From assembly GCA_949297365.1 (NCBI GenBank), contig CASFSL010000025.1, forward strand, positions 1 to 40,079: a stretch of DNA of 40,079 nucleotides, read 5' to 3'. Source of the DNA: an uncultured Bacteroidales bacterium. GTDB lineage: Bacteria > Bacteroidota > Bacteroidia > Bacteroidales > UBA932. Shown one piece after another: positions 27,252 through 35,994 of this stretch (position 1 is its first letter; each line of letters opens with the position of its first letter). The notes under the pieces were generated by a model. It was not told where the DNA came from. It did no database searches and saw only the letters and a program-made list of their open reading frames with translations. Position numbers and translations under genes: made by a program.

Positions 27252-27893
27252 ATGGAAAATCTGGAATATAAGATTGCAAAGGGACTGCTGGATATCGAGG
27301 CAGTCAAGCTCAGTCCTGAAAAGCCTTTTCTCTGGGCATCAGGACTTCACTCACCCATTTATTGCGACAACCGCAAGGCCCTGTCCTATCCCGAGTTCCG
27401 CAAGACTATCTGCGAGTCGATGATCGAGGTCATCAAGGCGGACTTCAAGAAAGTGGACGTGATAGCCGGCGTGGCTACGGGCGCTATCGCTTACGGAGCC
27501 ATCGTCGCAGAGATGCTGGGCAAGCCGTTTGTGTATATCCGCTCCAAGGCCAAGGACCATGGCATGGGCAACCAGGTGGAAGGTGTCCTCCATCAGGGTG
27601 AGAGCGTGGTGGTCATCGAAGACCTTATCTCTACCGGTCAGAGCAGTCTGGCGGCTGTGGACGCGCTTCTCAAGTGTGGGGTACATGTCGCAGGCATGAT
27701 CGCCATCTTCTCCTACAATTTCGACCGTTCGCGCCGCGCTTTCGAGAATGCTGACGTAGAGCTGCACACTCTTTCCAATTATGACACCCTCATAGATGTG
27801 GCCGTCGATACCGGCTATGTGAAGGAAGAGGATGCCAAGATGCTGAAGGAGTGGCGTTACGACCCGGACAAATGGAGCAAGGATCATGAGTGA
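27252..27893 (+). CDS. pyrE: Orotate phosphoribosyltransferase
   Basis: The enzyme of about 213 residues joins orotate to PRPP to give orotidine monophosphate in pyrimidine synthesis. Diagnostic segments are FLWASGLHSPIYCDNRKALS, VIAGVATGAIAYGAIVAE, YIRSKAKDHGMGNQVEG and the PRPP-binding motif VVVIEDLISTGQSS. ATG 27252 is preferred because an AAGG lies about 8 bases upstream; ATG 27246 is also possible and would add two residues. Its 3' end overlaps the following SRPBCC-like gene by eight bases, so the two are cotranscribed and probably coupled. Confidence 0.95.
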   Translation: MENLEYKIAKGLLDIEAVKLSPEKPFLWASGLHSPIYCDNRKALSYPEFRKTICESMIEVIKADFKKVDVIAGVATGAIAYGAIVAEMLGKPFVYIRSKAKDHGMGNQVEGVLHQGESVVVIEDLISTGQSSLAAVDALLKCGVHVAGMIAIFSYNFDRSRRAFENADVELHTLSNYDTLIDVAVDTGYVKEEDAKMLKEWRYDPDKWSKDHE

Positions 27894-28353
27894 GACCAGC
27901 GTTAAGGGCCGGGAGGTGCTGCTCAAGCGGCCTCCTATGACCATCTTCAGTCTGTTCTCCGACCTGAGTCTCCTGGTGCAGAATGTTCCCGAGGAGTACG
28001 GCGGCAAGATACAGGCCGACAAGGACAGTGTGCATATTGAGTACAAGGGCATCAAGTTCGGTATTGTCGTAGACAGGCGCGAACCGTTCTCGCTGGTGGT
28101 GCTCAAGGATGACGGCCAGTCTTTCCTGCCGTTCACGATATCGTTCTTCATGGATCCTGTCGGCATAGACTCGACTCTGTTCCATATAGAGCTTACGGCC
28201 GAACTCAACTTCATGATGAAGATGATGATCGGCAACAAGTTGCAGGAGATGGTGGACAGCATTACCGACCAGATAGAGAAGGCCATCAACAGTTTGGCAG
28301 CCGGTCAGAGTGTGGATTTCTCCGACATCAAGCCGCCGGTCAGTTTCAGCTGA
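27886..28353 (+). CDS. SRPBCC-like (START fold) small protein linked to pyrE
   Basis: The 155-residue cytoplasmic protein has the strand-helix pattern of small SRPBCC/polyketide-cyclase-like proteins. An early amphipathic segment (PMTIFSLFSDLSLLVQNVPEEYGG) is followed by several beta strands and a long C-terminal helix (LNFMMKMMIGNKLQEMVDSITDQIEKAI). The fold assignment is by pattern and is moderate in strength; the ligand is unknown. It overlaps pyrE by eight bases and is followed 14 bases later by the rRNA methyltransferase gene, so all three are probably one transcript. Confidence 0.7.
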   Translation: MSETSVKGREVLLKRPPMTIFSLFSDLSLLVQNVPEEYGGKIQADKDSVHIEYKGIKFGIVVDRREPFSLVVLKDDGQSFLPFTISFFMDPVGIDSTLFHIELTAELNFMMKMMIGNKLQEMVDSITDQIEKAINSLAAGQSVDFSDIKPPVSFS

Positions 28354-28367
28354 CGGCTGTGGATTCG

Positions 28368-29930
28368 ATGCCGATGCTGCCGGAACAGTTTATAGCACAG
28401 CTTACACTCTCCCTCGGTCCCGAAAGAGCGGGGGAGGTGTTTTCTTATATACAGGACTCGCAGCCTTCTGTGGCCGTAAGGGCCAATCCTTTCAAGGTCT
28501 CCGATGCTGAGTCTCTTTCTTTTTTGCCCATTGATGCTGAGCGCAGTACATATTCGCAGTGGGGACGCTTTCTGACCTCCCGTCCGGAATTTGCCCTGGA
28601 TCCGCTCTTTCATGCCGGCACATATTACGTCCAGGAGGCTTCTTCCATGTATCTCGAGAGGATTTTCCCGATTATGAGGCAGATGAGGGAAGACCGTCCT
28701 TCCGGAGCATTTGCCGTGCTGGACTTGTGTGCTGCTCCTGGCGGCAAGACCACGCATCTGCTGTCCATGCTGCGGGATATTCCCACATCGTTTCTGGTGA
28801 GCAACGAAGTCATCCGTTCCCGGGCATCCGTGCTGTGTGAGAACGTCTCCAAGTGGGGGGCCGCCAATGTCATTGTCACCAACAATGATCCGGTGGATTT
28901 TGCAGATATTCCGGGATGTTTCGATGTGATTGTGGCCGATGTGCCGTGCTCCGGGGAAGGGATGTTCCGCAAGGACCCGGAGTCGGTGGCCCAGTGGTCT
29001 GAGGACAATGTGCGGCTGTGTGCGGCCCGTCAGCGCCGAATCCTCTCGGATGTGCTTCCGGCCCTGCGCCCGGGCGGTCTCTTGGTGTATTCGACCTGCA
29101 CCTTCAACCACTATGAGGATGAGGACAATGTCGCCTGGTTAGCCTCCGAATACGGCTTTGAGGTGTTGGAACAGAGGCATTTCTATCCCGGGGATGATAT
29201 GGCCGGGGAGGGATTCTTCTTCTCGCTTCTCCGTAAGGAAGGGGGCAGTGATGTGCCGGCTCGGGACAATGTGACCAGAGGCCGTGGCGGGAAGTCCGGC
29301 GGCAGTGCGCTTTATCGTCCCTTCGGCTCATTGGACTGGGTGAGGGACGGCTTTACCGTATACCGCAAGGGGGCGGTACTCAAGGCTTTTCCGGAGTCGG
29401 TTGCCGATGCGGTGCAGGCGTTCGAGGCCTCATCCGGACTCCGTGTCATGATGTCCGGCTCGGTCGTGGCGGAGGTCAAGGACGGCAGTGCAAGTGGCAG
29501 AAATCTGTATGGTGCTATTGTCGGCAACAAATTTTCCAGTCGTAAAGGATCCGGAGATCTTGACGCTGGCTCATATGTCTCTGGGGCATTCAGAAGTCAA
29601 TCATCCCGGCCACGATCCAGGTCAGCAAAAGGCTCTGATGCTGTAATATTGCCGCAGTATTCCCTGATACAGAGCGAAGTCTATCGGCGCGGCAGTCTGC
29701 CCGAAGTTACGGTACCGCTGGAGACTGCCCTGGCATACCTTCGCCGCGACCCCGTCGTCCTGCACGACGCACCCGCCGGCTACGTGGTGCTCACCTATCT
29801 CGTGGAGCATCCCCTCCGGCAGCCTGATGGAACACTCTCAATGCCAGCCGTTCCATTCGGTCTGGTCAAGAACCTCGGCTCCCGTTGCAACAACCTCCTT
29901 CCCCCCTCCATCGCCCTCCGCAAACGCTGA
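28368..29930 (+). CDS. RsmF-like rRNA (cytosine-C5)-methyltransferase
   Basis: The roughly 520-residue NOL1/NOP2/Sun-family enzyme methylates C5 of cytosine in rRNA. It contains the SAM motif DLCAAPGGKTTHLL, motif IV with ADVPCSGEGMF and motif VI with the nucleophile in VYSTCTFNHYEDEDNVAWL; both catalytic cysteines are intact. The N-terminal NusB-like domain of RsmB is absent. A C-terminal part of about 230 residues (from about 290) carries a PUA-like end, as in RsmF/YebU. The Ser/Arg/Gly-rich stretch near 405-435 looks like a linker. GTG 28359 and ATG 28374 are alternative starts. Confidence 0.9.
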   Translation: MPMLPEQFIAQLTLSLGPERAGEVFSYIQDSQPSVAVRANPFKVSDAESLSFLPIDAERSTYSQWGRFLTSRPEFALDPLFHAGTYYVQEASSMYLERIFPIMRQMREDRPSGAFAVLDLCAAPGGKTTHLLSMLRDIPTSFLVSNEVIRSRASVLCENVSKWGAANVIVTNNDPVDFADIPGCFDVIVADVPCSGEGMFRKDPESVAQWSEDNVRLCAARQRRILSDVLPALRPGGLLVYSTCTFNHYEDEDNVAWLASEYGFEVLEQRHFYPGDDMAGEGFFFSLLRKEGGSDVPARDNVTRGRGGKSGGSALYRPFGSLDWVRDGFTVYRKGAVLKAFPESVADAVQAFEASSGLRVMMSGSVVAEVKDGSASGRNLYGAIVGNKFSSRKGSGDLDAGSYVSGAFRSQSSRPRSRSAKGSDAVILPQYSLIQSEVYRRGSLPEVTVPLETALAYLRRDPVVLHDAPAGYVVLTYLVEHPLRQPDGTLSMPAVPFGLVKNLGSRCNNLLPPSIALRKR

Positions 29931-30146
29931 AACCACTTTGCGCCATAACCATTAGAGGCATCGGAAACCGTCAGTTCCTTTCACCGGATTCTTAGGTAGC
30001 GTGACTTGGAATGCTGTTCCTGCGAAATTTGTGAAGTGTCGGTGCACTCGGTTTTGTAACTATTTGATTTTCAGTGGTGCATTTTCCTTAAACGCACCTT
30101 TAGCCGTTTTAAAAGTCGTCAAAGGTGCAGCGCGTTTTGTATTTGC
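29931..30146. other. Intergenic stretch at the start of the accessory region
   Basis: About 215 bases with clearly lower GC than the preceding gene. No coding frame or RNA gene is evident. CGCACCTTT and AAAGGTGC (about 30095-30127) form a loose inverted repeat around a 15-20 base spacer. Confidence 0.4.
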
Positions 30147-30284
30147 ATGATAATCAGTGCTGATTTGAGCATCCGTGCCCCGCACTTCCTGAATTATTTG
30201 GACAGGATGTCGGCGAATGAGCATGGCAGGATTACGTTGGGTACATGGTTGAGGGATTTCATGTTAAGTATAAAGCACCTCTGA
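30147..30284 (+). pseudogene. Truncated gene fragment at the island boundary
   Basis: A 45-codon frame encodes a protein-like segment containing PHFLNYLDRMSANEHGRITL and GTWLRDFML. It then runs a few codons into the 3' end of the converging primase-helicase gene and stops. The sequence has the look of a conserved enzyme fragment rather than random translation, but I cannot name the family. Its end coincides with the stop codon of the island gene (30264), so it is probably what remains of a host gene cut by insertion. ATG 30147 may not be a real start. Confidence 0.4.
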
Positions 30285-33116
30285 GATATTCTCTGCCAAT
30301 GTCGAGTCATAAATACGTATGGCATTGTTTTCATCAGTATTGTAACCAAGATAGTTGATACTGCCATACCATATCAAAGATTTGTCGATGATTGCAACAT
30401 CAATAACCAATGAATCATTAATCTTAATACTCACTCCTGTTCCTTTTAACTGTTCTTCTTTTCCCGAATTACTTTTGATTAAAGTGACAACTTCAATCCC
30501 ATGCACGGACAAATCTTTCAGTATATCAAGCACAGACGAGTGCTTGGCAAACCAAAGTTTTGTTGTGGAAATGACAACCGAACGCTTTGCCTGACGCAAA
30601 TCCTTGAAAAAATCATTTTGGTATGTATGTCCATTAAAAATAACTCCTTGACTTTCGTTGAACAAGTTCATTGGTGCGTTTGACTTAATCTGATAACCGA
30701 CAGACGCATATCCTCTCAATCTACGCTTGTACATGACATCGCACATCGGTACACGGATATCGATATAATCGTAAATTCGGACTTCTCTTTTGCCCGGATA
30801 TTCCCGGTGCAACCGCCCGGCATATTGCGCTATGATACCTTTCCAAGATATTGGCAAAGCCAAGAATAAGGTGTCCAACCGGGGATAGTCAAAACCTTCA
30901 CCCACATATTTCCCTGTAGCAACTATGACGAGCTGCTCCGAGGATGGTATATTTTGCAGGTATTTCATTTTCTGACGTTTCCCTTTTGCCGATTCAGAAC
31001 CGATAAGGGTTACTACGTGTTCGCAATGTGGTGCCAATGCGCTTGCTAATGTTTCGACATGGGCAGTGAGGTTGGTCAGTACAATGGGGGAACGTCCTTC
31101 TTTCAAAGCCACGCATACATCCTTTATTATAAGTCCGTTCCTATTTTTATCTTCAGCCATTTTCTGAACCATCCGGACATAAGTGGACTTTTCATCCGTT
31201 AATTCTCTGTAAGAAGTAAAGCGTGGAACAAGTAGACGTGTGAATGTCTGGGATGCCATTTGAGTTTTTGCGTCTGCCGAATAGCGGATAGGACCGCATT
31301 GCATAAAAATAATTGGCTGATGTCCGTCTTTCCGGATTGCAGTGGCTGTCAACCCATAGACATAGCAGGCATTGGCATACTTCAATATCCGTTCAAAATT
31401 TACCGCAGAAACATGATGGCATTCGTCCACAATCAGCATTCCGTAATCCCGGACGAAAGGTTTTACCCCACTGTCCTCCAAGCAGGATTGCATCAAGGCT
31501 ATATCTATTTTCCCATGCAGTGAATTTCCTTTGGAATCCAATGTGCCGAACGGCGAAAAGGCTTTCCTGCGACCACGTTTCTTTGGAAGGTCGTCCTCCG
31601 TAAAGTCTATTTGCAGGAATTCTTCCAAACGGGATTTCCATTGGTCCAACAAAGCTTTGGTGTGTACAAGTATCAGCGTGTTCACTTTCCGTTCAGCAAT
31701 TAAACCGATAGCCGTGACCGTCTTGCCAAATGCTGTAGTAGCATTCAATATTCCGTTGCTATGGGCTGTTAAGTTAGCTACGGCCGCTTTCTGTTCTTCA
31801 CGGAGTTCCCCTTTAAACTCTACGGCTATATTCTCTCCATGATTGGTCTTATCCTCTATGCTGTAAGAGACTTGATTATCTTCCAAAAGGGCAATGAGCG
31901 CATCTTCACATCCACGAGGCAGGGCGATATAATCTTCTTCCATATCGGCACACGAGATAATGCGGGGAATATTGTAAGTGGACAGTCGCATACCTTGTCT
32001 GGCATAAAACTCCGGATTCTTGAACGATGCTATTCGTTTCAGATGGTTCACGGCTTTTGCCGAAAATCCCTGCAAAGGAATGTACAGCATATTGGAGCGT
32101 ATAAGGACAAAATTGGCAGGGAAATCAATATGGGTAATCTTTTGAGGTATGGGCGTTTCCCATGGTTTTGATTCACTGGTAGTGGACAACTTACCCAATT
32201 CCGAAGCCGTTTCGTGTCTTGTCAATATTGCGTCAACTGTAGCCTCAGATATCCGTTTTATTTTAAGCAAATAACTCCATTGGTATTCGTATGCTATAAA
32301 GTCTTCATCCACAAACACGCTGTTCCCCTCTTTGCGGGCTTTGCCTTGCAATGGCAATGCAACCAGGTTCCCGAATCCGCCATCGGGCAACCTGTCTTGG
32401 TTAGGGAAGAAACGGTCGTATGATTTGAAAGTCATCCTTCCGTATCTTTCCGTCGCTTCCGTCAATATCGCGTTTCCAAGTCTTCGTGCCTTGGATGCAG
32501 GTAACGGCTGTTCAAAGAATATCCAAACATGTGCGCCGTTCCCGGAACGGGAGCGTTCAATGTAGCAAGGAGCCTCCCAATCTTTGCAGACCCCGACATA
32601 TGCCAACACATCTTTCATATATCCACATTCGCAGGACTTGTCATCAAAATCCGCGCACAGGAAGTTACACGTATTGTCGGTAAGAATGGCATAAGCACCG
32701 ATTACATCCTGCCCGTCCGAACTCTTCCCTTCAAGATGTCGGTATATATCCTCATACTCCAATGGTTTGAACGACCTGTTGGGGCATTCCGTGCATTTAT
32801 ATTTTTTCTTGTCACATAACCGCCTGTCCCATTCGTTCCGACATACAGGCTGATATCCGGACTTTCCGCTTGTCCGGCTGTACCATCTCCGCGCGAAGAT
32901 ATCTTCACGTCCCTTGAACAGATTGCGGAACACATCCACTTTTTCTTCCAAAGACAAATGTTGCTTCATGGCAGGCAATGTAGAAGAAGCACCTTTGCTG
33001 CTTAGCAAAGACTGTAGCCTGTCTACCTCCTTATGAAGATATTCATTTTCCATAAGAAGTTTGTTGTATGCCGCCAACAGTTCTTGGTATGTAGGCTGTT
33101 TTTCCAAATTGTTCAA
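30264..33116 (-). CDS. Primase-helicase conflict protein (AEP primase, SF2 helicase, PLD-like)
   Basis: The 950-residue protein opens with a coiled coil (to about 45) and a cysteine cluster (C92-C111, including CTECPNRSF). A primase-polymerase domain of the archaeo-eukaryotic type follows, with DFDD at 156-159 and SGNGAHVW at 191-198. An SF2 helicase of XPB/DEAD-like type spans about 430-795, with Walker A TAFGKT (461-466), DECHH (564-568), GLTATA, and motif VI QYAGRLHR (764-771). The last 120 residues resemble a PLD domain, but the HxK of HKD is replaced. The order matches proteins annotated as TOTE conflict-system primase-helicases. Its start overlaps the stop of the upstream ATPase gene by four bases. 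Confidence 0.85.
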   Translation of the reverse strand: MNNLEKQPTYQELLAAYNKLLMENEYLHKEVDRLQSLLSSKGASSTLPAMKQHLSLEEKVDVFRNLFKGREDIFARRWYSRTSGKSGYQPVCRNEWDRRLCDKKKYKCTECPNRSFKPLEYEDIYRHLEGKSSDGQDVIGAYAILTDNTCNFLCADFDDKSCECGYMKDVLAYVGVCKDWEAPCYIERSRSGNGAHVWIFFEQPLPASKARRLGNAILTEATERYGRMTFKSYDRFFPNQDRLPDGGFGNLVALPLQGKARKEGNSVFVDEDFIAYEYQWSYLLKIKRISEATVDAILTRHETASELGKLSTTSESKPWETPIPQKITHIDFPANFVLIRSNMLYIPLQGFSAKAVNHLKRIASFKNPEFYARQGMRLSTYNIPRIISCADMEEDYIALPRGCEDALIALLEDNQVSYSIEDKTNHGENIAVEFKGELREEQKAAVANLTAHSNGILNATTAFGKTVTAIGLIAERKVNTLILVHTKALLDQWKSRLEEFLQIDFTEDDLPKKRGRRKAFSPFGTLDSKGNSLHGKIDIALMQSCLEDSGVKPFVRDYGMLIVDECHHVSAVNFERILKYANACYVYGLTATAIRKDGHQPIIFMQCGPIRYSADAKTQMASQTFTRLLVPRFTSYRELTDEKSTYVRMVQKMAEDKNRNGLIIKDVCVALKEGRSPIVLTNLTAHVETLASALAPHCEHVVTLIGSESAKGKRQKMKYLQNIPSSEQLVIVATGKYVGEGFDYPRLDTLFLALPISWKGIIAQYAGRLHREYPGKREVRIYDYIDIRVPMCDVMYKRRLRGYASVGYQIKSNAPMNLFNESQGVIFNGHTYQNDFFKDLRQAKRSVVISTTKLWFAKHSSVLDILKDLSVHGIEVVTLIKSNSGKEEQLKGTGVSIKINDSLVIDVAIIDKSLIWYGSINYLGYNTDENNAIRIYDSTLAENISEVLYT

Positions 33117-34483
33117 AGTAGCGGTGTCATATATAAAGGCAAATATACAATGCCGTTCTCCACTTTCACATCCTTGTCGTGAAGCACATAGGGCGTGGAT
33201 AACTGGGAACTATACTTGGCGATGCACTTTCTCAATGAGTTCAACGTGTAACGTTGTCCGGACTTCACTTCTATCGGTGAGATATTATGCCTGCTGGTCG
33301 TTACGGGTTTAGTTATCAGGAAATCAATCTCCATACGGTCGTCTGCCGATGTGCGGGAACTGTTGCTGAAGAAATACAGTTTGTGCCCTGCCGCCCGAAG
33401 CATTTGCGCTACGATATTTTCAACCAACATTCCCTCGTTCACTTCCAGCTTGTCGAACATCAGTTTCCGGTACAGGTTGGCACTGACAATTCCCCGTTCA
33501 TCGAAGGCATGGTTGATGAGCAGTCCGGTATCGCCCATATAGCATTTTAGCGTGGTACGTTCTTCATTCAGTTTCAGCCCGATACTTGGCTCAGTCGAAT
33601 TATAGCAGCAGTTGATGATTTTGGCATCGCTCAGCCAAAAGAAAGCCTGCGAATAATCACGCATCCTGGCCTCATTTTGCAAGGCAGACAAGACAAACTT
33701 TTTTTCGTGTTTCTGTAATTGTCCCGGTATTTCCTCAAAGATGGCGGCAACTTTAGTCTCTTGATTGTCAGCGTATTTGTGAATATCATTACGGTAAAGA
33801 GCCAATATGTCGCGCTTCACTTTATCCACCTTTTCAAAATCCCGTGTCTCCACATATTTGGCGACAGCCTGTGGCATTCCTCCGACAATCAGGTATTGCC
33901 GGAAATAATCCATTGCCCGGCGGTGGAAAGTCTCCATCGGAAGGCGTTTTTCAAACCGCATCCGGATGTAAGGCATCAGTATCTCGTCTCCCATAGCCCA
34001 CAGAAATTCCTCAAAATCCATCGGAAACATTTCGATGGCATGCTCTTCGGAAGGCAGCATGATGTCCTTGACATTCTTCTTAATCGAAATCAGTGACCCC
34101 GTCTCAATGTAATCATAACGTCGGTCTGCCACCAAATGCTTGATGGCAGCACGGGCACGTGGACAAAACTGCACTTCATCGAATATGACTAAAGATCGGG
34201 CTTCCTCGTCTTTCGTCTGACGAGGGGTGAGTTTCCGCCTGAAGTAAAGCTCCAGATTCATGAAAAGCATGTCAAGGTCATCCAAATAAAGGTTGAAAAA
34301 CTCCATCACCTGCGGATTTACCTTGCTGAAGTCCACCAGAATATAAGACGTGTATTCCTTACGTGCGAATTCCTCCACGATATAGCTCTTTCCTATACGT
34401 CTGGCTCCTTCTATCAAAAGAGCAGTGTCACCCTTATGTTTCTTCTTCCATTCCAAGAGTTTATCGTATATCTTCCTTCTCAT
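33113..34483 (-). CDS. AAA ATPase with DUF4143 domain
   Basis: The 456-residue protein has an N-terminal P-loop domain (AAA_14 type) with Walker A EGARRIGKS (25-33), Walker B SLVIFDEVQFCPRA, and an ETGSLISIKKN sensor segment. This is followed by the C-terminal DUF4143 nuclease-like region, with LVENIVAQMLRAAG, MEIDFLITKP and ISPIEVKSG. These last residues (E, D, E-x-K) resemble a PD-(D/E)xK site. Such proteins are abundant in Bacteroidota and poorly understood. It is the first gene of the operon and overlaps the primase-helicase start by four bases, so the two are made together. Low GC and codon use differ from the core genes. Confidence 0.85.
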   Translation of the reverse strand: MRRKIYDKLLEWKKKHKGDTALLIEGARRIGKSYIVEEFARKEYTSYILVDFSKVNPQVMEFFNLYLDDLDMLFMNLELYFRRKLTPRQTKDEEARSLVIFDEVQFCPRARAAIKHLVADRRYDYIETGSLISIKKNVKDIMLPSEEHAIEMFPMDFEEFLWAMGDEILMPYIRMRFEKRLPMETFHRRAMDYFRQYLIVGGMPQAVAKYVETRDFEKVDKVKRDILALYRNDIHKYADNQETKVAAIFEEIPGQLQKHEKKFVLSALQNEARMRDYSQAFFWLSDAKIINCCYNSTEPSIGLKLNEERTTLKCYMGDTGLLINHAFDERGIVSANLYRKLMFDKLEVNEGMLVENIVAQMLRAAGHKLYFFSNSSRTSADDRMEIDFLITKPVTTSRHNISPIEVKSGQRYTLNSLRKCIAKYSSQLSTPYVLHDKDVKVENGIVYLPLYMTPLL

Positions 34484-34485
34484 AA

Positions 34486-34529
34486 TTCACGTATTCGGTG
34501 TTATTGTCCAGTTAGTATTTCACGTATTC
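34486..34529. promoter_or_regulatory. Two TTCACGTATTC direct repeats in the leader of the ATPase operon
   Basis: Identical 11-base repeats occur at 34486-34496 and 34519-34529, exactly 33 bases apart, about three helical turns. They lie between the -7 box (34546-34553) and the start codon (34483), so a protein bound there could block transcript elongation or translation. The repeat nearest the gene ends two bases from the ATG. Confidence 0.5.
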
Positions 34530-34545
34530 AAGATTATCTCACTTG

Positions 34546-34553
34546 CAAAAATA
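34546..34553 (-). promoter_or_regulatory. -7 promoter box of the ATPase/primase-helicase operon
   Basis: The minus strand reads TATTTTTG. The predicted transcript has a leader of about 55 bases that contains both 11-base repeats. Confidence 0.6.
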
Positions 34554-34588
34554 CACTTTTTCTTGGATTTGGAAGAAATTCGATGAAA

Positions 34589-34626
34589 TATCCCGACTTT
34601 AATCAAACTTTGTCAAAGCCGGGATA
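34589..34626. terminator. Hairpin upstream of the ATPase operon, possible terminator
   Basis: TATCCCGACTTT (34589-34600) pairs with AAAGCCGGGATA (34615-34626), a 12-base stem with one G-U. There is no long T tract on either side, so its role as a terminator is uncertain; it lies just upstream of the operon promoter. The surrounding stretch 34554-34800 has no recognisable gene. Confidence 0.4.
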
Positions 34627-34800
34627 ACTTTATCTACTTCGCAAGATGCATTTCTCCGGAGGCTTACAGATAGTCCCGATGATGCGAATAAGCAAATTAT
34701 CCTCGTCATATTTTGATTAGAATAATATAGGGAGTATCGTGAAAAAGATGATAATTTTCTAACAAATTGATTGATAATGCAATAATAAATTCGGGCCATC

Positions 34801-35956
34801 TGGACATTTAGTAGGATGAAATGAGCCGAAAAAATCTCTAATGGACAAAAAGTAGGATGGGACGGCAAAAGTCAAGCACGGAGCGGGCCGCTCCAACGAG
34901 CTCGGCGCAGTGCTTGATCTTTAGCCGCCGGAGGTCGTATATTCCGGCGGCGGTGCCGGTGTCAATAATGTCTTCTGATGTATTCGTTCAAGAGTTTCTT
35001 CCTGTGTTCTTTGCTGATCCCGCTATGAACCCTGACCTTTGTCTTGAGGTCGGAGAAGAACCCCTCAAGGGCGTTGTTTGTGTTGGGAAGCCCTGTCTCA
35101 GGATGGTCGTAGAAAGTCCACAGGAGAGGCATATTGCGCTTGACGCTCAGGTATGCGCTGCGCAGTCTCGGGCGCATGTACGGAGGCGTTTTCCGCTTGA
35201 TTCTCCCGTCATGAACCCACTCGTTTATCACGTCCCTGTACTTGTCGTACCACTTGCCAAATGCCCCGATGAAACTCTCCTTGTCGGTCGCAGTAATGCC
35301 GTTCACCAACTCCAGCAATTCACGTGAGGCCTCTATCTCAGGGTCTTGCGTGAGATACCTGCGTACGATGAGCATCTGGTGGAACTAGCACATCTGTACG
35401 CGGAGCGGCTTCAGAGCCTGCGGCAACCCCTTCATCCCGTCTATCACGGTGCCGTATATCCTGAACCCGTTGCTTCTTAGCCAGTCAACACCCTCCACAT
35501 ACTGGGCGATGGTTTCATGCCGGACATATTTGTGCCACAGGATATTGCCCCGCAGGGCATCGCGGATCACCATCAGCCCGAAGTCCCGACCCCAGTAGGT
35601 CGTGTCCATCTGAATGGTTACATCCTTGTACCTTGCTATCTTATGGACATAGCGCATGCCCTCCAAATCACGGCGGATTGTCTTCTCATTGACCCCGTAC
35701 TTGACGGCAAGTTGCTCCAGTGTCTGCTTGCCCTCCACGTAATCGGTTATAACCTGCGTTTTATCACGGCGAATGCCGCCGTCAAACGGGGCGTCCGCAA
35801 TCCTTGCATTTGTATCGTTGCGTGCGGTCTCTCAGGCCATTACTGACCACATTCGGAGACCCGCAGAAAAAGCATTTTTTTAACCATTTCAGTAAAAATC
35901 TTCACAAAGATATATAAATCAATTTATTACAACGATTTTATCCTGCTAAATGTCCA
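34801..35956 (-). mobile_element. Decayed insertion sequence with Zn-finger DDE transposase (IS256-like variant)
   Basis: The ends TGGACATTTAGTAGGATGAA (34801-34820) and, reversed, TGGACATTTAGCAGGATAAA (35956-35937) match at 18 of 20 positions and bound a single transposase gene. A related TGGACA-AGTAGGATG sequence lies inside the left end at 34842-34859. The left subterminal region contains stacked hairpins: TCAAGCAC/GTGCTTGA with an inner GGAGCG/CGCTCC (34872-34917), and GCCGCCGGA/TCCGGCGGC (34924-34951). I see no target-site duplication, which suggests an old or rearranged insertion. Confidence 0.7.
34962..35887 (-). pseudogene. Inactivated Zn-finger transposase
   Basis: Joining three pieces gives a transposase of about 300 residues. 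A zinc-finger start (CFFCGSPNVV and YKCKDCG) is followed by an HTH (LEQLAVKYGVNEKTIRRDL). A DDE core comes next, with aspartates in MDTTYWGRDFG and VIDGMKGL and a glutamate in NNALEGFFSDLKTK. The gene is broken by an in-frame TAG at 35385-35387 where CAG (glutamine) would be expected between C and FHQM, and by an extra base in the C run at 35788-35791. A further shift in the A run at 35875-35881 may separate the ATG at 35887 from the finger. It is therefore not functional. Confidence 0.8.
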
Positions 35957-35994
35957 CCTCTCCCTTTTTTTCTAGTATTGACAACGCATATTTA

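Noticed and set aside
34599-34868. 89-codon minus-strand frame upstream of the ATPase operon
   Set aside because: It crosses the terminal repeat of the decayed insertion sequence and a 12-base hairpin, and the translation has no domain.
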